Below are positions 33,688 through 43,025 of a DNA stretch of 64,000 bases, piece after piece. Location: NCBI RefSeq assembly GCF_002968335.2, contig NZ_CP134398.1, positions 1,922,001 to 1,986,000 of the forward strand, in the 5' to 3' direction. This stretch comes from Mycobacterium sp. ITM-2016-00316. GTDB taxonomy: Bacteria; Actinomycetota; Actinomycetes; Mycobacteriales; Mycobacteriaceae. A program made the translations under genes and the position numbers. Every line of letters begins with the position of its first letter. Positions within the stretch are counted from its first letter, which is position 1. The notes below the pieces were generated by a model, which saw only the letters and a program-made list of their open reading frames with translations, had not been told where the DNA came from and did no database searches.

Positions 33688-34579
33688 CGACCGGGTGCTC
33701 TTCGAGGTCGATGCGGATCACCGCATCGCCACCATCACCTTCAACAACCCGAAGCAGCGCAACTCCTATGACGCGGCCATGCGCGATGAGATCGCGCGCC
33801 ACCTCGATACCGTGGCCGACGACGACGACATCACCGTGGTGCTGCTGCGCGGCGCCGAGGGCGTGTTCAGCACTGGTGCGGACATGAACAATGCCTATGG
33901 CTGGTATGGCGATGAGCGCTCGCGCGAAGAGCAAAGTGCTGGAGCCAAGGAGTCCGCACCCAGGAAATCCCGGCCCAGCCAGCGCCGCCGACTGACCGTG
34001 GACCGCAAGTCTTTCGACTTCTATCACAACTTTCTGGGCTTCCCGAAGGTCACCGTCGGCGAGATCAGCGGGTACGCGCTCGGCGGCGGATTCGAGATGG
34101 CGCTGATGACCGACATCTCGGTGATCGCCCGCGATACCAAGATCGGGATGCCCGCCACCCGCTTCCTCGGTCCGGCGCTGGGCAGCCTGCACATGTTCTT
34201 CCACCGGCTGGGTCCGGTGCTCGCGCGTCGCATGCTGCTCACCGGTGACATCATCGAGGCCGGCGCCGTGGAGCACCTCGGGGTCTTCACCGACACCTGC
34301 GATGCCGACAAGGTCGCGGCCCGGGCCCGGTACTGGGCGCAGAAGGCCGCCAAGATGCCGGCCGACGGCGTCGTCATCGCCAAGGAGGCGTTCCGGTGGG
34401 TCGAGCAGAGCCAGGCCTATGCGGGCGAGGAGGTGGCCAGCTACATGTTCCACGCTTATGGGACCAACCTGCAGTTCTCGCCGGGAGAGTTCAACTTCGT
34501 CAAGACCCGTGCCCAGCACGGGACCAAGGAGGCGTTCCGGCTGCGTGACGAGCATTTCCACGTGCCCGAACCGCAGTAG
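33680..34579 (+). CDS. Crotonase-family protein with an extra basic loop
   Basis: A 299-residue crotonase-fold protein. 'VFSTGADMNNAYGW' and 'SGYALGGGFEMALMTDISV' are the CoA loops. Residues 75-115 form a Lys/Arg/Ser-rich insertion ('KESAPRKSRPSQRRR') not usual in the family. The active-site segment 'MPATRFLGPALGSLHMFF' has neither hydratase Glu. It probably catalyses another crotonase-type step. It overlaps the GntR gene by 8 bp and is followed 74 bp later by a thiolase. Confidence 0.84.
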   Translation: MTDDRVLFEVDADHRIATITFNNPKQRNSYDAAMRDEIARHLDTVADDDDITVVLLRGAEGVFSTGADMNNAYGWYGDERSREEQSAGAKESAPRKSRPSQRRRLTVDRKSFDFYHNFLGFPKVTVGEISGYALGGGFEMALMTDISVIARDTKIGMPATRFLGPALGSLHMFFHRLGPVLARRMLLTGDIIEAGAVEHLGVFTDTCDADKVAARARYWAQKAAKMPADGVVIAKEAFRWVEQSQAYAGEEVASYMFHAYGTNLQFSPGEFNFVKTRAQHGTKEAFRLRDEHFHVPEPQ

Positions 34580-34615
34580 CCAACCCCGCAACGGAGCGCC
34601 TACAGTGGGTGCTAC

Positions 34616-34627
34616 GTTTACATAAAC
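34616..34627. promoter_or_regulatory. Inverted repeat GTTTA-CA-TAAAC before the thiolase
   Basis: Perfect 5-bp arms with a 2-bp centre, 26 bp before the thiolase ATG. A TACAGT half-site lies at 34601-34606. This suggests that the thiolase has its own regulated promoter in the 74-bp gap. Confidence 0.45.
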
Positions 34628-34653
34628 ACTGGATATCGTAAAGGCGGAAAGAC

Positions 34654-35829
34654 ATGCCCCAACCCGTGATCGTCGGTGCCGCCCGCACCGCCATCGGCCG
34701 GTCCTTCAAGGGGACCCTGGTCAACACCCCGCCTGAGGTGCTGCTCGGCGCGGTCCTGCCCGAACTGGTCCGGCGCGCAGGCATCGATCCGTCGGCCCTC
34801 GACGACATCATCATCGCCGAGTCGCATTACGGCGGCGGCGACCTGGCGCGGTACGTCGCACTGTTGTCGGGTTTCGAGAATGCACCCGGGCAGGCGGTGA
34901 ACCGGCACTGCGCGGGCAGTCTGACCGCCATCGGCAATGCGGCGGCCCAGATCGGCTCCGGGATGGAGCGCTCGCTGATCGCCGGCGGTGTGCAGTCGCT
35001 GTCGATGACGCCGCTGATGAATCAGCGTATTCCCGGCCCGGAACTCAAGTTCGAGGAGCGTTGGCTGCCGCCCATCCACCCGGAGGCTCCGGATGCGCCC
35101 TCCCGGGACATGTCCATCACCGTGGGATGGAACACCGCGCAGTCCTACGGACTGACCCGCGAGGAACTCGACTCCTGGGCGGCGCGCTCGCATCAGCGCG
35201 CGGTCGCCGCGCAGGATGCGGGCAAGTTCCTCGACGAGATCGTGCCGCTCAAGGTGACCCAGCCCGACGGTTCGGTCATCGAGTTCAGCGTCGACGAGCA
35301 CCCGCGGCGCGACACCACCGTGGAGAAGCTGGCCGGCCTCAAAGTCCTGCACCCGGAGATCGAAGGCTTCTCCATCACCGCGGGCAACAGCAGTGGCACC
35401 AATGATGCTGCCGCTGCTGTCGCGGTGGTCGCCGACGACTACGCGGCCGCGGAGAACCTCAATGTGCTCGCCAAGGTGCGGGCGTGGGGTTCGGTCGGCG
35501 TGCCCGCCAAGGACACCGGACTCGGCGGCGTGAAGGTGATCGGCAAGGTTCTCGACCGCGCCGGGCTCAAGCCTTCCGACGTGACACTGTGGGAGATCAA
35601 CGAGGCGTTCGCCTCGGTGCCCGTGGCGGCGGTGCGCGAGTACGGCCTCGACGAGGAACTCGTCAACTTCTCCGGCAGCGGCTGCAGCCTGGGTCATCCG
35701 ATCGCCGCCTCCGGCGCGCGGATGGTCACCACCCTGATCTACGAACTGCAGCGTCGCGGCGGCGGTATCGGCGTGGCGGCGATGTGCGCCGGTGGCGGTC
35801 AGGGCGGCGGCCTGGTGATCGAGGTCTAA
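34654..35829 (+). CDS. Thiolase (acetyl-CoA acyltransferase)
   Basis: A 391-residue thiolase. C86 in 'NRHCAGSLTAIGN' is the nucleophile; 'NEAFASV', 'GHPIAASGARM' and 'CAGGGQGG' complete the active site. It probably performs the thiolytic step of ring or side-chain beta-oxidation in the island. GGCGGAAAG precedes the ATG. A classical terminator follows 25 bp after its stop. Confidence 0.9.
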   Translation: MPQPVIVGAARTAIGRSFKGTLVNTPPEVLLGAVLPELVRRAGIDPSALDDIIIAESHYGGGDLARYVALLSGFENAPGQAVNRHCAGSLTAIGNAAAQIGSGMERSLIAGGVQSLSMTPLMNQRIPGPELKFEERWLPPIHPEAPDAPSRDMSITVGWNTAQSYGLTREELDSWAARSHQRAVAAQDAGKFLDEIVPLKVTQPDGSVIEFSVDEHPRRDTTVEKLAGLKVLHPEIEGFSITAGNSSGTNDAAAAVAVVADDYAAAENLNVLAKVRAWGSVGVPAKDTGLGGVKVIGKVLDRAGLKPSDVTLWEINEAFASVPVAAVREYGLDEELVNFSGSGCSLGHPIAASGARMVTTLIYELQRRGGGIGVAAMCAGGGQGGGLVIEV

Positions 35830-35837
35830 GGGCTGAG

Positions 35838-36584
35838 TTACCCGGTGGACTTGCCCCGGCCCTTCGGGGCCGGGGTTTTCGCTTTTCGGCCGCTCTCGAG
35901 CCGGCGGCTCGCATGCTCCAGGATGCAGTCCAGGCCGAACTCGAAGTTGTTCTCGTCGGAGGCCCCGAAGCTGTGGCCCTCGCTGGTCACCTGCGCCAAC
36001 AACGGCGCGACCTCCGGATCGATGACCATCCTCTGGTCATAGGCGCCCGGCCCTTCTTCGCCCGTGTTCTTCTCCGCGAGGCGCTGCAACACGACCGAAC
36101 CCCGGACGTGCAGCGTGACAGCCGAGTAGGTGTCGAAGGCATCTTCGGCGCTCAATCCGGCCTCGACCAGTCCTGAGATCGCCTTCTCCATCTCCAGCAC
36201 ACCGAGTTTCGCGGCGCGCGGGCTCAGCGCGGCGCGGATGAGGATCAGATCGCACAGGATCGGATTGCCGGTGAAGGTCTTGCGCATGGTGCGAGCGTGG
36301 TTGCGCAGCGTCTCGCGCCAGTCCTTGGCCTCCACATACGGGGTGGCGAAGACGTACTCGCTGAGCGCGCGATCGGTCATCGCGTTGAGCAGGTCGTCCT
36401 TCTTGCGGAAGTACCAGTAGATGCTGGTGACGCCGACGCCCAGATGCTTACCGAGCAGCGGCATGCTGAGGTTGTCGATCCCGACCTGCTCGGCGAGTTC
36501 GAAGGCGCCCTTGATGATGTCGTCGGGGTTGATCGACCCGCGCTCGCGGCGCTGTCGTTTCTCGGCAACCGGTTGCTTCGCCAC
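35838..36584 (-). CDS. TetR family regulator, candidate controller of the island operators
   Basis: A 248-residue TetR protein. A basic start (KRQRRERG) leads to a helix-turn-helix at about 20-60 ('LSMPLLGKHLGVGVTSIYWYF') and a long ligand domain. The C-terminal tail is Lys/Arg-rich and ends in 'KGRGKSTG'. I chose the GTG at 36584, since GAGG lies 8 bases upstream; a GTG at 36593 is also possible. Operator E at 36722, related to the other six island sites, lies in the divergent promoter, which makes this protein the best candidate binder. Its last codons are antisense to the thiolase terminator. Confidence 0.85.
   Translation of the reverse strand: MAKQPVAEKRQRRERGSINPDDIIKGAFELAEQVGIDNLSMPLLGKHLGVGVTSIYWYFRKKDDLLNAMTDRALSEYVFATPYVEAKDWRETLRNHARTMRKTFTGNPILCDLILIRAALSPRAAKLGVLEMEKAISGLVEAGLSAEDAFDTYSAVTLHVRGSVVLQRLAEKNTGEEGPGAYDQRMVIDPEVAPLLAQVTSEGHSFGASDENNFEFGLDCILEHASRRLESGRKAKTPAPKGRGKSTG
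35854..35879 (+). terminator. Rho-independent terminator of the thiolase, inside the TetR gene
   Basis: CCCCGGCCC-TTCG-GGGCCGGGG followed by TTTT: a perfect 9-bp stem, a stable tetraloop and a short U tract, 25 bp after the thiolase stop. On the minus strand the same bases encode the last residues of the TetR protein (TPAPKGRG). Confidence 0.85.
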
Positions 36585-36721
36585 GGCGGGCACCTCTTTC
36601 GCGATCGATGCTGCGGTTCACTTTCCGGGGCCGGCCAGTGAACCGTCAAGCTTACCGGTAGCCATACCGTCGACGCCGGTACGCGCGTTCTCGGGTGGGC
36701 TATACGGCGCTCTCGGCCGGC

Positions 36722-36740
36722 TACCGTAATGACTATAGTA
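36722..36740. promoter_or_regulatory. Island operator E (degenerate): TACCGTAA-TGA-CTATAGTA
   Basis: Matches TACTGTAA-N3-TTACAGTA with one mismatch in the left arm and two in the right. It is located between the TetR gene (36584) and the divergent crotonase (36796). It is expected for autoregulation, where weaker sites are common. Confidence 0.6.
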
Positions 36741-36795
36741 ATGTTTTCCGGTATCTGACCCGCCCCATTGTTCAGCTGAATGCGAGGACCCGAGA

Positions 36796-37557
36796 GTGGC
36801 CGATGAAATCCTGACCGAGCGCCGGGGCCGCACCCTGGTCATCACCATCAACCGGCCCGAGGCGCGCAATGCGTTCAATCTGCCGGTGGCACAAGGCCTC
36901 GCGGCCGCGATGGATGAGCTCGATGACAGCCCGGAGCTGTCGGTGGCGATCCTCACCGGCGCCGGCGGGAACTTCAGCGCCGGGATGGACCTGAAGGCCT
37001 TCGCTTCCGGCGAGCTGCCCTATGTCGAGGGGCGCGGTATCGGCTTCACCGAGCGGCCGCCCCGCAAACCCGTCATCGCCGCCGTCGAGGGCTACGCACT
37101 GGCCGGCGGCACCGAGATGGTGCTGGCCACCGACCTCATCGTGGCGTCCCGGGAAGCGAAGTTCGGTATCCCCGAGGTCAAGCGCGGGCTGGTCGCCGGC
37201 GGCGGGGGACTGCTGCGGTTGCCACACCGGATCCCGTATCAGAAGGCGCTGGAACTCGCGCTCACCGGTGAGAACTTCACCGCGGAACAGGGTTTCGCCT
37301 GGGGCTTCGTCAACAAGCTGACCGAGCCCGGCGAGGCGCTCGCGGGCGCGCTGGAACTCGCCGAGAAGATCACCGCCAACGGTCCGCTGGCGGTGGCGGC
37401 GACCAAGGAGATCATCGTCAAGTCCGGCGAGTGGAGCCGCAGCGAGATGTGGCAGAAGCAGAACGAGATCATGGGTCCGGTGTTCGGTTCCAAGGATGCG
37501 ATCGAGGGTGCCACCGCGTTCGCCGAAAAGCGCAAGCCGAACTGGTCCGGGAGCTGA
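36796..37557 (+). CDS. Enoyl-CoA hydratase/isomerase (crotonase family)
   Basis: A 253-residue crotonase. 'NFSAGMDLKAFASG' and 'GYALAGGTEMVLATDLIV' bind CoA, and 'FGIPEVKRGLVAGGGGLLRLP' keeps the first hydratase Glu, while the second is Gly. It is the most hydratase-like of the crotonases in the island. It starts with GTG at 36796 and probably forms an operon with the SDR 23 bp downstream. Operator E lies upstream. Confidence 0.88.
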   Translation: MADEILTERRGRTLVITINRPEARNAFNLPVAQGLAAAMDELDDSPELSVAILTGAGGNFSAGMDLKAFASGELPYVEGRGIGFTERPPRKPVIAAVEGYALAGGTEMVLATDLIVASREAKFGIPEVKRGLVAGGGGLLRLPHRIPYQKALELALTGENFTAEQGFAWGFVNKLTEPGEALAGALELAEKITANGPLAVAATKEIIVKSGEWSRSEMWQKQNEIMGPVFGSKDAIEGATAFAEKRKPNWSGS

Positions 37558-37580
37558 TCGTCGACGAATAGGGCGGCACA

Positions 37581-38378
37581 ATGGATCTCGGGTTCGCCGG
37601 TGCGGCAACCGTCGTCGTGGGCGGTGGCCGTGGCATGGGCTTCGCGACGGCGCAGTGCCTGGCCGATGACGGGGCCCGGGTGGCGATCATCGGACGCTCG
37701 GCCGAGGTGCTCGACGCCGCCGCGGCGGATCTGGCCCTGCGGGGGAGTCCGGACGCCGTGGCGATCGTCGCCGATATCGGTGACGACGCCGCGGTGCGGC
37801 GGGTCTTCGCCGACCTGGGTGAGCGCTGGGGCGGGGAGCTCAACGCACTCATCAACACCGTCGGCCCCGGCGCGGCAGGCAACTTCGAAGAGCTGACCGA
37901 CCGGCAGTGGCAGGAGACCTTCGACGCCGGGCTGTTGGGCATGGTGCGCTGCGTGCGGGCCGCACTTCCGTTGCTGCGCAGGGCGCAATGGGCGCGCATC
38001 GTGAACTTCTCGGCGCACTCGACGCAGCGGCAGAGCACCCGGCTGCCGGCCTACACCGCGGCCAAGGCGGCGGTGAACAGCGTCTCGAAGAACCTGTCGC
38101 TGCAGTTGGCGCCCGACGAGATCATGGTGAACGTGGTGTCCCCGGGCAGCATCTCCTCGGAGGCGTTGCTGGGCTGGGCCCGTTCGGTGGGTGTGGACGG
38201 GAGCGACCCGTATGCGTTGATGTCAGCCATCGACGAGCACTTCGGTCATCCCGCCCACCTGCCGCGCGCCGGACTGACCAGTGAGATCGGGCCCGTCGCC
38301 GCGTTTTTGGCGTCCAGACGCAACTCCTACATGACGGGCGCCAACATCAACGTCGACGGCGGTAGCGACTTCATCTGA
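37581..38378 (+). CDS. Short-chain dehydrogenase/reductase
   Basis: A 265-residue SDR with an unusual cofactor motif 'VVVGGGRGMGFA' and 'NTVGPGAAG' where most SDRs have NNAG. The catalytic Ser...Tyr-xxx-Lys is present ('NFSAHSTQRQ..AYTAAK'). It ends in 'YMTGANINVDGGSDFI', typical of the family. It probably oxidises a hydroxyacyl-CoA or alcohol intermediate with NAD(P). It lies 23 bp after the crotonase. Confidence 0.86.
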   Translation: MDLGFAGAATVVVGGGRGMGFATAQCLADDGARVAIIGRSAEVLDAAAADLALRGSPDAVAIVADIGDDAAVRRVFADLGERWGGELNALINTVGPGAAGNFEELTDRQWQETFDAGLLGMVRCVRAALPLLRRAQWARIVNFSAHSTQRQSTRLPAYTAAKAAVNSVSKNLSLQLAPDEIMVNVVSPGSISSEALLGWARSVGVDGSDPYALMSAIDEHFGHPAHLPRAGLTSEIGPVAAFLASRRNSYMTGANINVDGGSDFI

Positions 38379-38430
38379 TTTCGTCGAGTTTTCGCTGGTC
38401 GCGGCGCATCAGGGCACTTGCGGAATGCAC

Positions 38431-38449
38431 TACCGATAGGTATACAGTA
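38431..38449. promoter_or_regulatory. Island operator G (degenerate): TACCGATA-GGT-ATACAGTA
   Basis: One mismatch in the right arm and three in the left relative to TACTGTAA-N3-TTACAGTA. It lies 29 bp before the crotonase at 38479, the first gene of a six-gene operon. Its placement matches that of site A. Confidence 0.5.
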
Positions 38450-38478
38450 AGTATGCTTCAGCGGGAGGTGGGTGACCG

Positions 38479-39300
38479 GTGACCATCGCCGACAGCGTGG
38501 GTACTGATGCCGTGCTCTACGAAATCGCGGCGGGTGGCGTCGCCGTCATCACGCTCAATCGCCCGGAGCGGCTGAACTCCTGGGGGGCCGATATCTCCCG
38601 GGGGGTCTATGCGGCCTTCGACCGCGCCGAGGCCGACGATGCGGTGCGGGCCATCGTGCTGACCGGCACCGGCCGCGGATTCTGTGCCGGCGCCTACATG
38701 GGCGCCATGCAGGATCTCGGCGCGTCGATCAGCGGGGACACCGATGTCAGCAAGATCGTCGGTGAACGACACCCGCACTTCCTGACCGCCCTGCGCAAAC
38801 CGGTGATCGCGGCCATCAACGGTGCCTGCGTCGGTATCGGCCTGACCCATGCGCTGATGTGCGATGTGCGGTTCGCCGCCGCCGGCGCCAAGTTCGCCAC
38901 CGCCTTCCCGCGGCGCGGACTGATCGGCGAGTACGGCATCACCTGGATCCTGCCCCGGTTGGCAGGTTGGGGTGTGGCGGCGGACTTGCTGCTGTCCGGG
39001 CGCACCTTCCTCGCCGACGAGGCCGCCCAGCTCGGCCTGGTCAAAGAGGTTGTGGCGCCGGAAGATCTGCTCCCCACCGCCCTGGCCTACGCCGAGGATC
39101 TGGCCCGCAACTGTTCACCGGCGTCCATGGCGGTCATCAAGCGCCAGCTCTACGGCGACGCGAACGACGCGGTCACCGACGTGAGTGCGCGTGCCGAGAC
39201 CCTCATGCACGAGTCCATGGTGCGACCCGATCTGGTCGAGGGCATCACCGCGTTCTTCGAGAAACGGCCGCCGAACTTCCCTGCATTGAAACAGCTTTGA
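38479..39300 (+). CDS. Crotonase-family protein
   Basis: A 273-residue crotonase. CoA motifs are 'GFCAGAYMGAMQDLG' and 'NGACVGIGLTHALMCDV'. The active-site strand 'FPRRGLIGEYGITWILPRLAG' lacks the first Glu but has one at the second position, as in some EchA proteins. It starts with GTG at 38479 and opens the operon that continues with an amidohydrolase, a synthetase, a second amidohydrolase and an ACAD pair. Confidence 0.87.
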   Translation: MTIADSVGTDAVLYEIAAGGVAVITLNRPERLNSWGADISRGVYAAFDRAEADDAVRAIVLTGTGRGFCAGAYMGAMQDLGASISGDTDVSKIVGERHPHFLTALRKPVIAAINGACVGIGLTHALMCDVRFAAAGAKFATAFPRRGLIGEYGITWILPRLAGWGVAADLLLSGRTFLADEAAQLGLVKEVVAPEDLLPTALAYAEDLARNCSPASMAVIKRQLYGDANDAVTDVSARAETLMHESMVRPDLVEGITAFFEKRPPNFPALKQL

Positions 39301-39313
39301 AAGGTTGACTGAC

Positions 39314-40561
39314 ATGTCTGACACACCGGAGCGTCTGCCGTACCTCGCCGTCGACGTCGACAACCACTACTACGAGCCGATCGACGCCTTCACCCGGCAC
39401 CTGCCCAAGGAGTTCAAGAGCCGCGGTGTGCAGATGGTGCAGGACGGCAAGCGCACGCTGGCGGTGTTCGGCGGGACGGTCAACCACTTCATTCCCAACC
39501 CCACCTTCGACCCGATCATCGAGCCGGGGTGCCTGGACCTGCTGTTCCGCGGCGAAATCCCCGAGGGCGTCGACCCCGCGTCGTTGATGAAGGTCGACCG
39601 GCTCTCCGAGCATCCCGAGTACCAGAACCGCGACGCCCGGCTGCAGGTGCTGGACCGTCAGCACCTCGAAACGGTGTTCATGCTGCCGACGTTCGCCTGC
39701 GGTGTGGAGGAAGGGCTCAAGCACGATATCGAGGCCACCATGGCCTCGGTGCACGCCTTCAACCTGTGGCTGGACGAGGACTGGGGCTTCGAGCGGCCCG
39801 ACGGACGCTTCATCTCCGCGCCGATCATCTCGCTCGCCGATCCCGTGAAGGCGGTCCAAGAGGCCGAATTCGTCATCGGCCGGGGTGCCAAGTTGGTCTG
39901 CGTGCGCCCGGCTCCGGTGCCGGGGGTGGCCAAGCCGCGGTCGCTGGGGGACCCGTCACACGACCCGGTCTGGGCCCGGCTGGCCGAGGCCGGCGTCGCG
40001 GTGGTGTTCCATCTGTCCGACTCCGGGTACATGGCGATCCCGGCGCTGTGGGGTGGCAGCGGGGTGTTCAAGGGATTCGGCAAGCGCGACCCGCTGGACA
40101 TGGTGATCATGGACGATCGCGCCATCCACGACACCATGGCCTCGATGATCGTGCACCAGGTATTCACCCGGCACCCCACGCTGAAGGTCGCCAGCATCGA
40201 GAACGGCTCCTACTTCGTCTACCGGCTGATCAAGCGCCTCAAGAAGGCGGCCAACAATGCGCCGTACCACTTCAAGGAGGACCCGGTGGAGCAGCTGCGC
40301 AACAACGTCTGGATCGCGCCGTACTACGAGGACGACGTGAAGCTGCTGGCCGCCACCATCGGGGTGGACAAGATCCTGTTCGGTTCGGACTGGCCGCACG
40401 GCGAGGGCCTGGCCGACCCGACCACGTTCACCGCCGATATCCCGCAGTTCCCCGAGTTCAGCCTCGAGGACACCCGGAAGGTGATGCGTGACAACGCACT
40501 CGAACTGCTCGGTGACGTCACCCGCATCGCCCCCGGCGTCTCGCACCTGGTGTCGGTGTAG
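39314..40561 (+). CDS. Amidohydrolase (COG2159, amidohydrolase_2)
   Basis: A 415-residue TIM-barrel metalloprotein of the ACMSD-like family. The N-terminal 'VDVDNHYYEP' replaces the usual HxH metal pair; 'ASIENGSYFVYRL' and 'LFGSDWPHGEG' hold further metal ligands. In aromatic and steroid catabolism these enzymes decarboxylate or hydrolytically open a ring. I chose the ATG at 39314, after an AAAGG site. A paralogue at 45330-46561 is frameshifted, and a more distant one is at 42186. Confidence 0.88.
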   Translation: MSDTPERLPYLAVDVDNHYYEPIDAFTRHLPKEFKSRGVQMVQDGKRTLAVFGGTVNHFIPNPTFDPIIEPGCLDLLFRGEIPEGVDPASLMKVDRLSEHPEYQNRDARLQVLDRQHLETVFMLPTFACGVEEGLKHDIEATMASVHAFNLWLDEDWGFERPDGRFISAPIISLADPVKAVQEAEFVIGRGAKLVCVRPAPVPGVAKPRSLGDPSHDPVWARLAEAGVAVVFHLSDSGYMAIPALWGGSGVFKGFGKRDPLDMVIMDDRAIHDTMASMIVHQVFTRHPTLKVASIENGSYFVYRLIKRLKKAANNAPYHFKEDPVEQLRNNVWIAPYYEDDVKLLAATIGVDKILFGSDWPHGEGLADPTTFTADIPQFPEFSLEDTRKVMRDNALELLGDVTRIAPGVSHLVSV

Positions 40562-40569
40562 CCACCGCA

Positions 40570-42189
40570 ATGACCGAATGGACCATCGGCGCCGTCATCG
40601 ACGCGATCGCCCAGGCAGTCCCGGACCGGGAGATGACGGTGTGCGGCACTCGGCGCACCACCTTCGCCGAGAGCGCGGACCAGACCCGGCGGCTGGCCAA
40701 CTTCCTGGCCGGGCGCGGACTCGGCGCACACCGCGAACGCGATGAACTGAACCGGTGGGAGTGCGGGCAGGACCGCGTCGCGCTGATCATGCACAACGAT
40801 CAGTATCCGGAGATGGTCATCGGGTGCCTGAAGGCCCGCACGGTGCCGGTCAACGTCAACTACTACTACTCGCCGGGCGAGGTCGCCGACCTGCTGGCCT
40901 ACCTGCGGCCGCGGGCGATCATCTATCACCGCTCGCTGGGCGCCACGTTCGCTTCGGTACTGCAGGCCGATCTGCTGATCTCCGTCGACGACGGCGACGG
41001 GGACGGGGACGGGGACGAACTTCCCGGTGCGGTGCGCCTCGATGATGCGCTGGCCCAGAGCGATTCGGACTGTACGGCGGTGCCGTCGCCGGATGATCTG
41101 CTGATGATCTGTACCGGGGGCACCACCGGCCGGCCCAAGGGTGTGCTCTGGCGCCAGGGTGACATCTACGTGTCCTCCATGAATGGGGCCGACCACGACG
41201 AGGTCGGCGAGATCCACGACAAGGTCGCCCATGCCGGGCCGCCGTGGTTCGCCGTCTCACCGCTGATGCACGCGGCCGGTTTGTGGACGGCCTTCTCCGG
41301 ATTGCTGTCCGGGCAGACCGTCGTATTGCACGACACCAAGCCGAAGTTCGATCCGCGCAACGTGCTGGAGACCGCGGAGCGCGAGAAGGTCGGGCTGATG
41401 ACCATGGTCGGCGACGCGTACGCCGCCCCGATCGTCGACGAACTCGCAACGCGTTCCTATGACTTGTCCTCGATGTTCGCCATCGGCACCGGTGGCGCGG
41501 CCACCAACCCGAAACATCAACGGGCCCTGCTGGATCACCTCCCGCAGATCACCATCATCAACGGCTTCGGTTCCTCGGAGACCGGCAACATGGGTTTCGG
41601 GCACACCCAGCGCCAGACCGACACCGCCGACACCTTCCAGTTGCGGCCCGGTGGTCTGGTGCTCGCCGAGGACTACACGCGCTTCCTGGAACCCGGTGAG
41701 GCCGAGGTGGGCTGGGTGGCCCGCAACGGACGGATACCGCTGGGGTACTTCGACGACGCCGACGCCACCGCCAAGACCTTCCCCGAGGTCGGCGGCCAAC
41801 GGGTGGTGATCTCCGGGGACCGGGCGGCGCTGGACTCCGATGGCAGCCTGCGGCTCTACGGCCGGGACTCGCTGGTGGTGAACACCGGCGGGGAGAAGGT
41901 CTTCGTCGAGGAGGTCGAGGCGGCCCTGCGGGCGCACCCCGGCGTCGTCGATGCCCTGGTGGTCGGCAGGCCCAGTGAGCGGTGGGGCGAGGAGATCGTC
42001 GCGATCGTGGCGCTGCACCCGCACGCCACGATGACCGCAGCGATGTTGCGCGAGCACAGCTGCACGGTGCTGGCGCGTTTCAAGGCGCCCAAGGATGTGC
42101 TCTTCGTCGAGCAGGTCCGCAGGCTCGGCAACGGCAAGGCCGATTACCGGTGGGCGAAGAATGTGGCGTCTGGAGAGGTGCGGGTATGA
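40570..42189 (+). CDS. Acyl-CoA synthetase (AMP-binding)
   Basis: A 539-residue ANL ligase with 'MICTGGTTGRPKGVLWRQ' as P-loop, 'NGFGSSETGNMG' (A5), 'GYFDDADATAKTF' and a C-terminal 'LGNGKADYRWAK' with the catalytic Lys. It is close in type to the synthetase at 52616 (both have GVLWRQ and KADYRWA), so the two may act on related acids. An ATGA overlap joins it to the next amidohydrolase. Confidence 0.9.
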   Translation: MTEWTIGAVIDAIAQAVPDREMTVCGTRRTTFAESADQTRRLANFLAGRGLGAHRERDELNRWECGQDRVALIMHNDQYPEMVIGCLKARTVPVNVNYYYSPGEVADLLAYLRPRAIIYHRSLGATFASVLQADLLISVDDGDGDGDGDELPGAVRLDDALAQSDSDCTAVPSPDDLLMICTGGTTGRPKGVLWRQGDIYVSSMNGADHDEVGEIHDKVAHAGPPWFAVSPLMHAAGLWTAFSGLLSGQTVVLHDTKPKFDPRNVLETAEREKVGLMTMVGDAYAAPIVDELATRSYDLSSMFAIGTGGAATNPKHQRALLDHLPQITIINGFGSSETGNMGFGHTQRQTDTADTFQLRPGGLVLAEDYTRFLEPGEAEVGWVARNGRIPLGYFDDADATAKTFPEVGGQRVVISGDRAALDSDGSLRLYGRDSLVVNTGGEKVFVEEVEAALRAHPGVVDALVVGRPSERWGEEIVAIVALHPHATMTAAMLREHSCTVLARFKAPKDVLFVEQVRRLGNGKADYRWAKNVASGEVRV

Positions 42190-43022
42190 CCCACAAAGTG
42201 ATCGACTGCCTGGCCAATGTGCATTTCGGCGAGACGGAGCAGCAGCCCACCTTCATGACGAAGGTGCGCGACGACTACTTCAAGGGCCCGACGTCCATGT
42301 ACGACCCGATCGACCTGGCGGCGCTGCTCGACGAGATGGATACCCACGGGGTGCGCAAGGCGATCCTGATGGACTCACTCGCCAAACCCTCGGTGACGGC
42401 GCGCACATTCGTCGAGTCCCATCCGGAGCGGTTCGCGCTGGCGATGGGCGGAGTCAACCTGCTGCGGCCCATCCCGTCGCTGCGCGAACTGGCCGCCATC
42501 ACCAAAGACCTACCGGTCGCCTACACCGTTGTCGGACCAAGCTTCTGGGCCGACGGTCAGTATCCGCCCAGCGACGCGGTCTACTACCCGCTCTACACCA
42601 AATGCGCCGAGCTGGAACTGCCGCTGTGCGTCAACACCGGCATGCCCGGCCCGCCGATCCCGGGTGAGGTGCAGAACCCGATCCACCTGGACCGGGTGTG
42701 CGTGCGTTTCCCCGAGCTGAAGCTGTGCATGATCCACGGGGCGGACCCGTGGTGGGACGTCGCGATCCGGATGTTGCTCAAGTACCAGAACCTGCGGCTG
42801 ATGACCTCGGCGTGGTCACCGAAACGGCTGCCGGACAGCCTGTTGCACTACATGCGTACCCGCGGGCCGAACAAGATCATCTTCGCCTCGGACTATCCGG
42901 TGCTGCGGATGGAACGCGTGGTGCCCGAGGCGCGGGCACTGGATCTGCCGGCCGAGGTGCTGGAGAACTACCTCTACCACAACGCTGCCGAGTTCTTCTT
43001 CGGCGAGAACGAGGGGAGCTAA
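42186..43022 (+). CDS. Amidohydrolase (COG2159 family), shorter type
   Basis: A 278-residue amidohydrolase_2 protein. The N-terminus 'VIDCLANVHFG' replaces the canonical HxH; 'CMIHGADPWWDVAI' and 'IFASDYPVLRMERV' supply the remaining barrel ligands. It is shorter than the 415-residue paralogue and may bind fewer metals. I chose the ATG at 42186 in the ATGA overlap. It is followed by the ACAD pair after 3 bp. Confidence 0.86.
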   Translation: MTHKVIDCLANVHFGETEQQPTFMTKVRDDYFKGPTSMYDPIDLAALLDEMDTHGVRKAILMDSLAKPSVTARTFVESHPERFALAMGGVNLLRPIPSLRELAAITKDLPVAYTVVGPSFWADGQYPPSDAVYYPLYTKCAELELPLCVNTGMPGPPIPGEVQNPIHLDRVCVRFPELKLCMIHGADPWWDVAIRMLLKYQNLRLMTSAWSPKRLPDSLLHYMRTRGPNKIIFASDYPVLRMERVVPEARALDLPAEVLENYLYHNAAEFFFGENEGS

Positions 43023-43025
43023 ACC

